A DNA stretch of 64,000 bases from Listeria cossartiae subsp. cayugensis (GTDB lineage: Bacteria > Bacillota > Bacilli > Lactobacillales > Listeriaceae), in the NCBI RefSeq assembly GCF_014229095.1, contig NZ_JAARZC010000003.1, forward strand, positions 372,001 to 436,000, given 5' to 3'. Below the pieces are notes generated by a model, which ran no database searches, was not told where the DNA came from, and saw only the letters and a program-made list of their open reading frames with translations. Made by a program: the position numbers and the translations under genes. Below, in pieces: positions 8,293 through 14,802 of the stretch. Position 1 is the first letter of the stretch. Each line of letters opens with the position of its first letter.

Positions 8293-8331
8293 CAAAAACA
8301 GAGATTCTTTCCGGAGAATCTCTGTTTTTAT
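8293..8331 (+). terminator. Terminator after the chitinase gene
   Basis: A perfect 15-bp stem (AAAAACAGAGATTCT with its complement) around a four-to-six-base loop and ending in five T residues. Confidence 0.9.
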
Positions 8332-8401
8332 TTGAAAAAGAGGACAAAATCATAGCCAGCATATTACAATGAATAAAAGACATTAGAGAGGATGCTGGCA
8401 G

Positions 8402-9292
8402 ATGTATTTTGTATATGACATCGGTGGAACTTTTATAAAATTTGCATTGATGGAGAATAATGGAACGATAAAAATGAAAGACAAATTCCCTACTACTGCC
8501 AAAAACGCGGAAGAACTTGTAGGGCAGATGGTAGAAAAATGGCGTCCTTATCAACAAGAAGTAACAGGAATTGCTGTGAGTTGTCCTGGGGTAGTTGATA
8601 CGGAAACAGGCGTGATTTACCAAGGCGGTTCGCTGTTATTTATGCATGAAAAAAACTTGGCTGAAATGCTCGCGCGCGAATGTCATGTTCCGGTCGTTTT
8701 ACAAAATGATGCTAAAAGTGCAGCACTAGCAGAGTTATGGTTAGGTGTAGCGAAAGATGTTGATAGTGCAGCGATTTTAACGCTTGGAAGTGGTGTTGGT
8801 GGCGGGATTATTATGAACGGTAAGCTGCAATCTGGTTTTAATTTAATGGCCGGGGAAGTAAGTTTTATCCAGACCTCTTTTGATACGGAAAAATTACGAG
8901 GGAAGTTCTTTGGGCGGACTGGATCTGCGGTTGAGTTAATTAAAAGAATTGCTACCAAGAAAAATATGGCAGATAAAAAAGACGGCGAGCAAGTGTTTGA
9001 GTGGATAAATCAAGGGGACGAGGAGGCTCAAGCTATTTTTGATGATTATATTTATGGGCTAGCCGCGCAAGTTTTGAATATCCAATATTTGATTGATCCG
9101 GAAATTATTGCGATTGGTGGCGGAATTAGTGCGCAACCCATTGTTGTTAAACGTTTGAATGAAGCGATTGAAGAAATAAAAGCTGCGAGCCCATTCATCG
9201 CCGCCAACCCCAAAATAGTTACTTGTCATTTCCGAAACGATGCTAATTTATATGGCGCGCTTTATAATTTCTTTTTACAAAGTATTGGCTAA
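8402..9292 (+). CDS. ROK family sugar kinase
   Basis: 296 residues with no DNA-binding domain, so an enzyme rather than a repressor. The phosphate-binding DIGGTFIKFALME motif opens the protein; VSCPGVVDTETG, the catalytic-site block VVLQNDAKSAALAELWLG near residue 100, and LGSGVGGGIIMNG follow. The zinc-binding CxCGxxGCxE motif of many ROK proteins is absent. Such proteins phosphorylate glucose, N-acetylglucosamine or related sugars with ATP. Its place directly after the chitinase is suggestive of amino-sugar use, but the chitinase terminator separates them, and the substrate is not proven. Confidence 0.9.
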   Translation: MYFVYDIGGTFIKFALMENNGTIKMKDKFPTTAKNAEELVGQMVEKWRPYQQEVTGIAVSCPGVVDTETGVIYQGGSLLFMHEKNLAEMLARECHVPVVLQNDAKSAALAELWLGVAKDVDSAAILTLGSGVGGGIIMNGKLQSGFNLMAGEVSFIQTSFDTEKLRGKFFGRTGSAVELIKRIATKKNMADKKDGEQVFEWINQGDEEAQAIFDDYIYGLAAQVLNIQYLIDPEIIAIGGGISAQPIVVKRLNEAIEEIKAASPFIAANPKIVTCHFRNDANLYGALYNFFLQSIG

Positions 9293-9365
9293 TTGTATAT
9301 TATTATACTAAATTTTGCGATTAGTACTAAAAATGTATTAGAATAGAGAGGAGAAATGGGAAGGG

Positions 9366-10076
9366 ATGATGGGACTCATGAAATTTCAACTTTTTATTCA
9401 ACCTAAGTTAGACGTTCTTCAGGGAAATATTGTCGAATATGAAATACTTTTGCGCGATGATAGTAAAGTTCCTAGATTTCCTCTATCAGAATTAGAGGCA
9501 GTACTCGCAGATGAAGAATTATATTTGGCTTTTTCGGAGTGGTTTTGCGATGCTTTTTTTGAGGTTTTAGCGAAATATCCAAATGATCGATTTGCTATAA
9601 ACATCGCGCCACAGCAACTTTTTTATATAGAGACTCTCCACTGGCTAGACAGATTGAAAATCGAGAGCCACCGCATTACCGTAGAAATGACCGAAGATAT
9701 TTTTGATGTTCCCGCGCATAAACGCCACCTCAATGCGAATGATAAAGACGCATTTATCCTAAACAAAATTAAAGTGATTCACGGTCTTGGCTATCACATC
9801 GCAATTGATGATGTGAGTTGTGGCTTAAACAGCCTAGAGCGAGTGATGAGCTACCTACCTTACATAATAGAAATTAAATTCTCATTAATTCATTTCAAAA
9901 ATATTCCATTAGAAGATTTACTATTATTTATTAAAGCATGGGCGAATTTTGCGCAAAAAAACAGTCTTGATTTTGTGGTTGAAGGAATTGAAACAAAAGA
10001 AACCATGACTCTACTAGAAAGCCATGGCGTATCGATTTTTCAAGGTTATTTAGTTAATAAGCCGTTCCCTGTTTGA
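9366..10076 (+). CDS. EAL domain protein, probable c-di-GMP phosphodiesterase (PdeD-like)
   Basis: 236 residues, essentially one EAL domain without sensor or membrane part. Signatures are altered: EYEILLR replaces E(A/G)LLR, FAINIAPQQL fits the NxN block, VEMTED supplies the metal-binding Glu, but the loop-6 motif reads IAIDDVSCGLNSL instead of DDFGTGYSSL and KxD reads IKFS. VVEGIET and FQGY are kept. Family members hydrolyse c-di-GMP. From memory the homologue is the EGD-e phosphodiesterase lmo0111. Three close in-frame ATGs (9366, 9369, 9378) make the exact start uncertain. Its 3' end overlaps the convergent Crp/Fnr gene by 31 bases. Confidence 0.85.
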   Translation: MMGLMKFQLFIQPKLDVLQGNIVEYEILLRDDSKVPRFPLSELEAVLADEELYLAFSEWFCDAFFEVLAKYPNDRFAINIAPQQLFYIETLHWLDRLKIESHRITVEMTEDIFDVPAHKRHLNANDKDAFILNKIKVIHGLGYHIAIDDVSCGLNSLERVMSYLPYIIEIKFSLIHFKNIPLEDLLLFIKAWANFAQKNSLDFVVEGIETKETMTLLESHGVSIFQGYLVNKPFPV

Positions 10077-10747
10077 AAACTGTCCACTTGGTCTAACAAG
10101 TTTTCATGAGAACTAATTATAATTGGCCTTTTAGAAAGCAATAAGCCACTTTCGCGTAATTCTTCTAAGGCTTCTGTAATTCGCGCGCGACTAGAACGGC
10201 AATAATCAGCTAAGAAAGTTTGATTAATATAGGATGGAAGTTTAATTGGCCCATCGGATTGATGCAAATTGAGAAGCTCGACAATTTCCACAAAAATACG
10301 AGTAACTTTTACTATTGGTGGCTGATTGATATTTTTGTAATTTTTCGCTGTGAAAAGGTAGCGCACAATAACATCGTCCAGTACAAGATGGAAAAATTGC
10401 GGATTCGCATATAAATAATTGAGAAAAAATTCGCGGTCGATGAATAAAGCAGTGCCATTTTCTAATGCACGAACGCGGTATTCCGTAAGTTCCGGGGCCG
10501 TTTTTGTTTCGAGCAAACTTTCCATTCCAAAAATCGCACTTTGAGCAATTAAAGCATTTATCATCCAGCGTCCTTCGCTTGTAGGTCCTTCCAAAACAGC
10601 AGTTCCTTTTAAAAGTACCCCCATTTGAGGTGGTTTGTCTTCGTAAGCGCGAAATGCATGAATAATATCACCTTTTTTAAAAGAGACTTTACTCGAATAA
10701 TCACTAGAAAAAATAGCTGAAAAATCTATAGTGGAAAGCATGATCAA
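10046..10747 (-). CDS. Crp/Fnr (PrfA-like) family transcriptional regulator
   Basis: 233 residues: an N-terminal cyclic-nucleotide-binding-like beta barrel (residues about 15-120, KGDIIHAFRAYEDKPPQMGVLL) and a C-terminal winged helix with INQTFLADYCRSSRARITEA near residues 170-190. The phosphate cassette of true cAMP receptors is not evident and there are no iron-binding cysteine clusters, so the ligand is unknown, as for many Listeria paralogues of PrfA. It is transcribed toward the EAL gene and shares its last 31 coding bases with it. A set of related TATACTA repeats lies upstream of its start and may be its own target. Confidence 0.85.
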   Translation of the reverse strand: MIMLSTIDFSAIFSSDYSSKVSFKKGDIIHAFRAYEDKPPQMGVLLKGTAVLEGPTSEGRWMINALIAQSAIFGMESLLETKTAPELTEYRVRALENGTALFIDREFFLNYLYANPQFFHLVLDDVIVRYLFTAKNYKNINQPPIVKVTRIFVEIVELLNLHQSDGPIKLPSYINQTFLADYCRSSRARITEALEELRESGLLLSKRPIIISSHENLLDQVDSFQTGNGLLTK

Positions 10748-10944
10748 AACTCCTATACTAAAGTAAAATTGTTAATTACTATACTACTTTACTGCTATCT
10801 GTCCTAAAAAGATACCAGATTAAAAATATTTTCGCAATACAGATAAGAAAAAGTCACTTTTTAGCAACATTTCCAATAATTTTACGACTAAAAACATACT
10901 TTTTAAAATAACAATACAAAAAAAGGCCCGGAAAAAGGAGCCTT

Positions 10945-11406
10945 TTAAAATTTCTTATAAACATCGATGGAATTGCCAAAATTAATTAGATAGCCGCCAT
11001 AATCATACATTGGGCCGTATTTATCAGCATAATGAGAAACAGTATGGCGCAAAAATTCTTCTGTCACTTCTAAAAACTCCGCTACTTCAAAATATTCACG
11101 TAAACCGAGATAAAAGCACGAAATAATATCATCAAGCGGTATCAATTCCTCGTACCCTTTCCGACGAGCAAAAATTTCTTGCTTTTTATCCGTAATGGTT
11201 TCCTGTTTCGTGATATTGCCTACCGTATATTTGTAATGCATTAATTCTTCTACTAAAATACAACCTTTTTCAATAGAAGACTGATCTTTGCTAATAAAAA
11301 TCGTCCCGTTTAAATAAAGACCGGGTAGTTTGTAAGGCATTTTCTCTTCTCTAATCGTTACCTCGTCTTGGTATTTGTTTACCAATTTTTCGTACAATAA
11401 AATCAC
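10945..11406 (-). CDS. ImmA/IrrE-type metallopeptidase, monocin regulator
   Basis: 153 residues. The zinc-motif region reads ILVEELMHYKYTVGN: the first His of HExxH is Glu, a variant common in phage ImmA proteins of Firmicutes, followed by an E-rich helix (KKQEIFARRKGYEELI). ImmA proteins cleave or inactivate the phage repressor encoded beside them. Here the start codon overlaps the stop of the CI-like repressor by four bases (ATGA), the normal repressor-protease arrangement. In L. monocytogenes 10403S a protease of this position, MpaR, coordinates monocin with a resident phage (from memory). Catalytic competence with the E-x-x-x-H variant is inferred only. Confidence 0.8.
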   Translation of the reverse strand: MILLYEKLVNKYQDEVTIREEKMPYKLPGLYLNGTIFISKDQSSIEKGCILVEELMHYKYTVGNITKQETITDKKQEIFARRKGYEELIPLDDIISCFYLGLREYFEVAEFLEVTEEFLRHTVSHYADKYGPMYDYGGYLINFGNSIDVYKKF

Positions 11407-11738
11407 ATCCCGCGATGGAGTTTTTTCTTCATATCTATATACGCTAGAATATCCCGCATTTCTTCATCTGTTACATCATCATCTATGTGGGCCGCAATGG
11501 TAACCAAGCGTTCATCAACAGGCGGTAAACTTCTTTCTGGGAAAAAATCATCTAATCGTTTGTTGAAGATTTTTGCAAGTTCAAATAAAACGTCTTGATT
11601 CGCTTTTCGGTCGCCATTTTCGTAGCGGCTAATTGTTTGGCGAGTTGTATGAAGCTTTTCTGCTAAAGCTTCTTGATTTAAGCCTCGTTCTTCGCGATAT
11701 TGTTTTATTCTATTTCCTACAAATTTATTTAACTCCAT
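11403..11738 (-). CDS. Cro/CI-type (Xre HTH) repressor of the monocin locus
   Basis: 111 residues. Residues 10-65 form a helix-turn-helix (IKQYREERGLNQEALAEKLH, TTRQTISRYENGDRKA). The C-terminal 40 residues are acidic and have no LexA-like peptidase domain, so derepression should work through the adjacent ImmA-type protein instead of RecA self-cleavage. It is divergent from lmaD, with about 200 bases between them that contain three CACC-N5-GGTG-like sites and a longer inverted repeat. It most likely holds the tail operon silent. Confidence 0.9.
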   Translation of the reverse strand: MELNKFVGNRIKQYREERGLNQEALAEKLHTTRQTISRYENGDRKANQDVLFELAKIFNKRLDDFFPERSLPPVDERLVTIAAHIDDDVTDEEMRDILAYIDMKKKLHRGM

Positions 11739-11781
11739 TATAATTGTCCTCCATATGTTTATGGCTCCAGTATAGCACTTT

Positions 11782-11913
11782 TAGCACCAAAACGGAACTT
11801 TTCCGAACATATTTGTCGGAAAAAGTTTTCAAGTAACCAAATTGGTGCTATAATATTTGTAGAGCTAAAAAATAAATGAGGCTAATTTTTGAACTGATAG
11901 CACCGTTTTGGTG
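11782..11913. promoter_or_regulatory. Monocin operator region with promoter for lmaD
   Basis: Three related sites occur: CACCAAAACGG (11785-11795), ACCAAATTGGTG (11836-11847) and CACCGTTTTGGTG (11901-11913), each extended by TAG or CTA. The second lies in the spacer of a plus-strand promoter with extended -10 TGCTATAAT (11846-11854). Between sites one and two is an inverted repeat, TTTTCCGA (11799-11806) with TCGGAAAA (11816-11823), whose inner CGAACATAT resembles half of a Gram-positive LexA box. Confidence 0.6.
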
Positions 11914-11955
11914 ACAAAAACTAGTTATTAACTTATGAGATGGAAGTGGGAATGG

Positions 11956-12384
11956 ATGGATAGACAACTTTTGAAAGAAAAGCAAATCCAACTGATTTTT
12001 CAACTGGAACAAGAAGAGGATCGATTTATTCGGAAACGTTTAATAGAAGAGTTGGAGTTTTTTGAAGCACTTGGAGATAAGGAAAAAGGTCTTTTGACGG
12101 CGGAACAAAAGCTGCTTATTTTAACGCCTGGCGAATACCGAGAATATAAAAAGACCAAATCCGATGTGCAAATTAGCAAGTTGATTGGCGTATCAAGGTC
12201 GTCGCTTGCTGAGTGGAAACGAAAAAAAGGATTAAATAGAAAAAAGTCGCAACCGGTACAGCAGGAAATGATTGAGGTGTTAGCTTTTCATTTAGATAAA
12301 ACAGAAGAGGAAATTGGTCGCTTGCCTGCTGCAGCTATTGAGTGTCAATATGAAGCCTATGTCATTAACGAAGCTCACAATTAA
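11956..12384 (+). CDS. lmaD: LmaD, monocin operon regulator-like protein
   Basis: 142 residues from the ATG at 11956, preceded by GGAAG/GTGGGA; another in-frame ATG at 11935 has no ribosome site, but the choice is not certain. The N-terminal half is charged and helical; residues about 70-95 (DVQISKLIGVSRSSLAEWKRKK) look like a helix-turn-helix of the phage regulator or small-terminase type. It is the first gene of the lmaDCBA operon of L. monocytogenes. Its position right after the operators suggests an early control role. No experimental function is known to me. Confidence 0.75.
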   Translation: MDRQLLKEKQIQLIFQLEQEEDRFIRKRLIEELEFFEALGDKEKGLLTAEQKLLILTPGEYREYKKTKSDVQISKLIGVSRSSLAEWKRKKGLNRKKSQPVQQEMIEVLAFHLDKTEEEIGRLPAAAIECQYEAYVINEAHN

Positions 12385-12395
12385 GGAGTGATGGG

Positions 12396-12815
12396 ATGCA
12401 AGTTTTAATTTTACCGGAAAATAAAGATATCAATTATATAAAGACAGTTCACGAAGTAAAACGATTTTTTGCGGATTTTCAGCGATTTCGGGTGATTGCT
12501 GGATTATCGAAAAAACCATTTTTACTTAAGGATGGATTTTTGGAAGAGCCACATTTTGGCACGCTGGCATTTTCTGCTAGACATAATAAGGAAGTGATTA
12601 TGGAAGCGCGCTGGTTGGTGGAGAAATATACGGAAACGTTAAATCAAATGGATGATTTATATCGAAATATTTTGCTGGAATGTTATGTGGAACAAAAACA
12701 AGATGTGGCGGTGATGATGGAGTTGCCGTATGAAATAGCTCAGTTTAAACGCATCAAAAAACGAGCAGTACTAGAACTGGCAACGATAATGGGGATTTTA
12801 GTAAGAAAAGGATGA
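12396..12815 (+). CDS. lmaC: LmaC, ArpU-like late transcription regulator
   Basis: 139 residues, 11 bases after lmaD with an AAGGAGTG site. The C-terminal third (LDDLYRNILLECYVEQ and EIAQFKRIKKRAVLELA, approximately) resembles sigma region 4-like ArpU family proteins, which switch on late phage genes. The 274 bases that follow before lmaB hold no gene and would be the natural place for a late promoter. Function as the activator of the structural genes is inferred from family and position. Confidence 0.75.
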   Translation: MQVLILPENKDINYIKTVHEVKRFFADFQRFRVIAGLSKKPFLLKDGFLEEPHFGTLAFSARHNKEVIMEARWLVEKYTETLNQMDDLYRNILLECYVEQKQDVAVMMELPYEIAQFKRIKKRAVLELATIMGILVRKG

Positions 12816-13089
12816 TACTTTCATGATATTTTGAAACGTCCTTTTACCGTTAATATAAAAGTAAGCTAATTGTCCAGCAAGCGGATGACAATAAAAGCTG
12901 CGTCAGAATGAAGGTGCACCGATTTTCTGATAATACATGATGTTTTACAAGAAATTTGTTTTTATTACTGGATGCTAATTCCGTTGACATAAACAAATAT
13001 TCTATTTTGAGAAGTGACGTTCGGAGGAATAAATTATTAAGAATGGTCTTGACCGAATGTTGCTTTTCGTTTTTAAAAGGAGTGAGCGC
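12816..13089 (+). promoter_or_regulatory. Gene-free gap before the tail genes, candidate late promoter region
   Basis: This 274-base gap has no convincing gene. TTGACA is present at 12984-12989, but no good -10 box stands at 16-18 bases from it, which would suit an activator-dependent promoter. A GGAGGAA tract at 13022-13028 starts nothing longer than 17 codons. Confidence 0.35.
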
Positions 13090-13482
13090 TTGGTGAAGAG
13101 TTTGAGCTTCATGAGAGTTTTGGAAGCAGTCCGAACAATGCTCCAGGAAAAAGGCCAGCTAGATGTTTCTGTCGTAATGCGTGACCAAGTGGAAATGCCC
13201 ACAACGATGCTAGAAATGATCGAGCAAGAGGAAGAAGAAAGCCGCAGATCTTGGAGAGAAAAATACCGTTTTGCAGTTCATCATTATACAAATGAAATGG
13301 ATTTAGCGGGAGTCGAAAAAATAGATACATTAATCCAAACGGGCTTTACTTTGCCTGAAGGATACAAATTATTGGCAGTTCGACATTTTGGAAAACAAAA
13401 TTTAGTTAAAGAAAATACGTTAATTCATGCAAAAACTAGTTTTGAAGTAAGTATTTGTCGTGAGTTAAAAGTAAAAATTTAG
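13090..13482 (+). CDS. lmaB: LmaB, probable tail completion/terminator protein
   Basis: 130 residues from a TTG at 13090, with AAGGAG at 13077-13082 at good spacing; an ATG at 13057 lacks a ribosome site. The protein is small and soluble with an acidic helix (EMIEQEEEESRRS) in the middle. It stands directly before the major tail protein, the usual place of the siphophage tail terminator or completion protein. In L. monocytogenes it is antigen B of the lma operon. The structural role is inferred from gene order. Confidence 0.7.
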   Translation: MVKSLSFMRVLEAVRTMLQEKGQLDVSVVMRDQVEMPTTMLEMIEQEEEESRRSWREKYRFAVHHYTNEMDLAGVEKIDTLIQTGFTLPEGYKLLAVRHFGKQNLVKENTLIHAKTSFEVSICRELKVKI

Positions 13483-13494
13483 GAGGAATTATTA

Positions 13495-14007
13495 ATGGCA
13501 TTTGAAGAGAATTTATATTGTGATTATACACCGGGAGCTGCTAAAGCGGTCGCGGGGAAAGACGTACTTTTAGCGATTTTTAACGCAACAGGAGATAAAT
13601 TATTAGCGGTGGCTGGCCAACAAGGTTTAACTATCAATCGTTCTAAAGATAGTATCGAAATTACATCTAAAGATACAGTTGGCGGTTGGAAGTCTAAAAT
13701 TGGCGGAATGAAAGAATGGTCTATTGAAAATGACGGTTTATATGTCGCTGATGCAGAGTCTCATAAAGAATTGGCGAAATATTTTGAAAGTGATAGCCCG
13801 GTTTGTGTGAAAGTTATTAACCAAGCATCGAAAAAAGGTCTTTTTGGCGGCTTAGCGATTGTAGCTGACTATAGTTTCGAAGCACCTTTTGATGAAGCAA
13901 TGACTTATTCTGTAAAACTAGACGGAATGGGCGCGCTTGTTGATTTAACAATTACTGAGGGTGGAGATCAAATGCCCGGCGAAACACCAGAAACACCAGC
14001 ACAATAA
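13495..14007 (+). CDS. lmaA: LmaA, major tail tube protein of the monocin
   Basis: 170 residues, with AGGAGG before the ATG. The pattern (AVAGKDVLLAIFNATGDKLLAVAGQQGLTINRSKD split over residues 20-60, then KEWSIENDGLY and TYSVKLDGMGALVDLTITEG) fits the TP901-1-type major tail protein family, and LmaA resembles the tail sheath protein Tsh of Listeria phage A118. It would polymerise into the tail tube. It is also known as a delayed-hypersensitivity antigen of L. monocytogenes. The short Pro/Thr-rich tail (PGETPETPAQ) is typical. A perfect hairpin follows, probably tuning expression of the genes downstream. Confidence 0.9.
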   Translation: MAFEENLYCDYTPGAAKAVAGKDVLLAIFNATGDKLLAVAGQQGLTINRSKDSIEITSKDTVGGWKSKIGGMKEWSIENDGLYVADAESHKELAKYFESDSPVCVKVINQASKKGLFGGLAIVADYSFEAPFDEAMTYSVKLDGMGALVDLTITEGGDQMPGETPETPAQ

Positions 14008-14011
14008 AATA

Positions 14012-14036
14012 GAAAGCCACTGAAAAAGTGGCTTTC
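14012..14036 (+). terminator. Hairpin after lmaA, possible partial terminator
   Basis: GAAAGCCACT pairs perfectly with AGTGGCTTTC around GAAAA. Only CCCTT follows, no T run, and the next ribosome site is directly behind. It may stabilise the lmaA messenger or attenuate read-through. Confidence 0.5.
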
Positions 14037-14053
14037 CCTTAGGAGGAAATTAA

Positions 14054-14356
14054 ATGTTTGAAGTGAATGATACAACTTATATTTTACGATTTAATAAGCA
14101 AAAAGTTAAAACGGTGGAACTAACATCGGGAATTAGCCTAGTCGCGGCTTTGACTGCGAATAAAGGGATTTTGAGCTACCAAGTAATTGAAACGCTATTT
14201 GTTTCTGGCCTAGTGGAAGAAAAAGGTCTAGTACCTGTAAAACAAAAAGAAGCTTTGGATATTTTCGACAAGTTAGTGGAAGAACAAGGCTTGATTTCGC
14301 TTAACGTCGCAGTTATTGAGAAATTGCAAGAGGATATGGGTTTTTTGTTCCGTTAA
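14054..14356 (+). CDS. Tail assembly chaperone, gpG-like
   Basis: 100 residues, starting after TTAGGAGG. The position between the major tail protein and the tape measure, and the overlap with a second frame through a slippery stretch, identify it as the siphophage G chaperone that coats the tape measure during tail assembly. The last codons read ATG GGT TTT TTG TTC CGT TAA; both G-GGT-TTT and T-TTT-TTG heptamers are in phase for a -1 shift into the following frame. Sequence similarity itself is low, as is usual for this family. Confidence 0.8.
   Translation: MFEVNDTTYILRFNKQKVKTVELTSGISLVAALTANKGILSYQVIETLFVSGLVEEKGLVPVKQKEALDIFDKLVEEQGLISLNVAVIEKLQEDMGFLFR
14338..14347 (+). other. Programmed -1 ribosomal frameshift site (G to GT fusion)
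   Basis: GGGTTTTTTG contains two overlapping X-XXY-YYZ heptamers in the zero frame: G-GGT-TTT (14338-14344) and T-TTT-TTG (14341-14347). The -1 frame is open from here to 14802 without needing its own start. Read through, the fusion would be about 249 residues. Confidence 0.8.
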
Positions 14357-14802
14357 AGCAAATTGAGTTTGAATATTTTGGAGCAGAAGACGATGAAGCG
14401 GATAGTGAAAGTGATACTAATTTTGAGCTTGAAAAACAACTCGCTTTTTTTGTAGTTAATTTCCATATGACAAAACATGATTTTGAGGAATTAACCGAAG
14501 TGGAGAAAAATTTCATCATGAAAGAATGGGAAAACAAGGTGATCTTTGAATCGACTATGCTCCGAAATGCTGTTTTAAATGCAGAACAAAATCTTAATCG
14601 AAAACGGAATTCACGTTTTATCGAGTTGCATAAAAAACGTCAGAAGAAAGCAGATGTTAATTATACAGTAAATGCACTTCAAGCAATTTCTGAGAATGAG
14701 GCGCAGGAAGGCAAAGCGTGGATTGATAGGGTTTATGGTGCAAATGGGTTGCGTAGACCTAAAAATAAAGAAGAAAGGAGGAAAATGGATGGCGGATTCT
14801 AA
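14347..14802 (+). CDS. Tail assembly chaperone extension, gpT-like (made by -1 frameshift)
   Basis: The frame has no initiation signal at its beginning; the first ATG (14467) has no ribosome site, so translation most likely enters from the G gene by slipping at 14341-14347. The 151 codons encode an acidic start (GAEDDEADSESD) and a helical basic second half (NRKRNSRFIELHKKRQKKAD), typical of GT extensions that recruit the tail tube protein to the chaperone-tape complex. The 3' end overlaps the start of the tape measure gene by 14 bases, which couples their translation. Confidence 0.75.
   Translation, partial: VPLKQIEFEYFGAEDDEADSESDTNFELEKQLAFFVVNFHMTKHDFEELTEVEKNFIMKEWENKVIFESTMLRNAVLNAEQNLNRKRNSRFIELHKKRQKKADVNYTVNALQAISENEAQEGKAWIDRVYGANGLRRPKNKEERRKMDGGF

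Noticed and set aside
13042-13095. Small frame behind GGAGGAA in the lmaC-lmaB gap
   Set aside because: Only 17 codons, poor spacing to the ribosome site and no recognisable peptide; lmaB starts inside its end.
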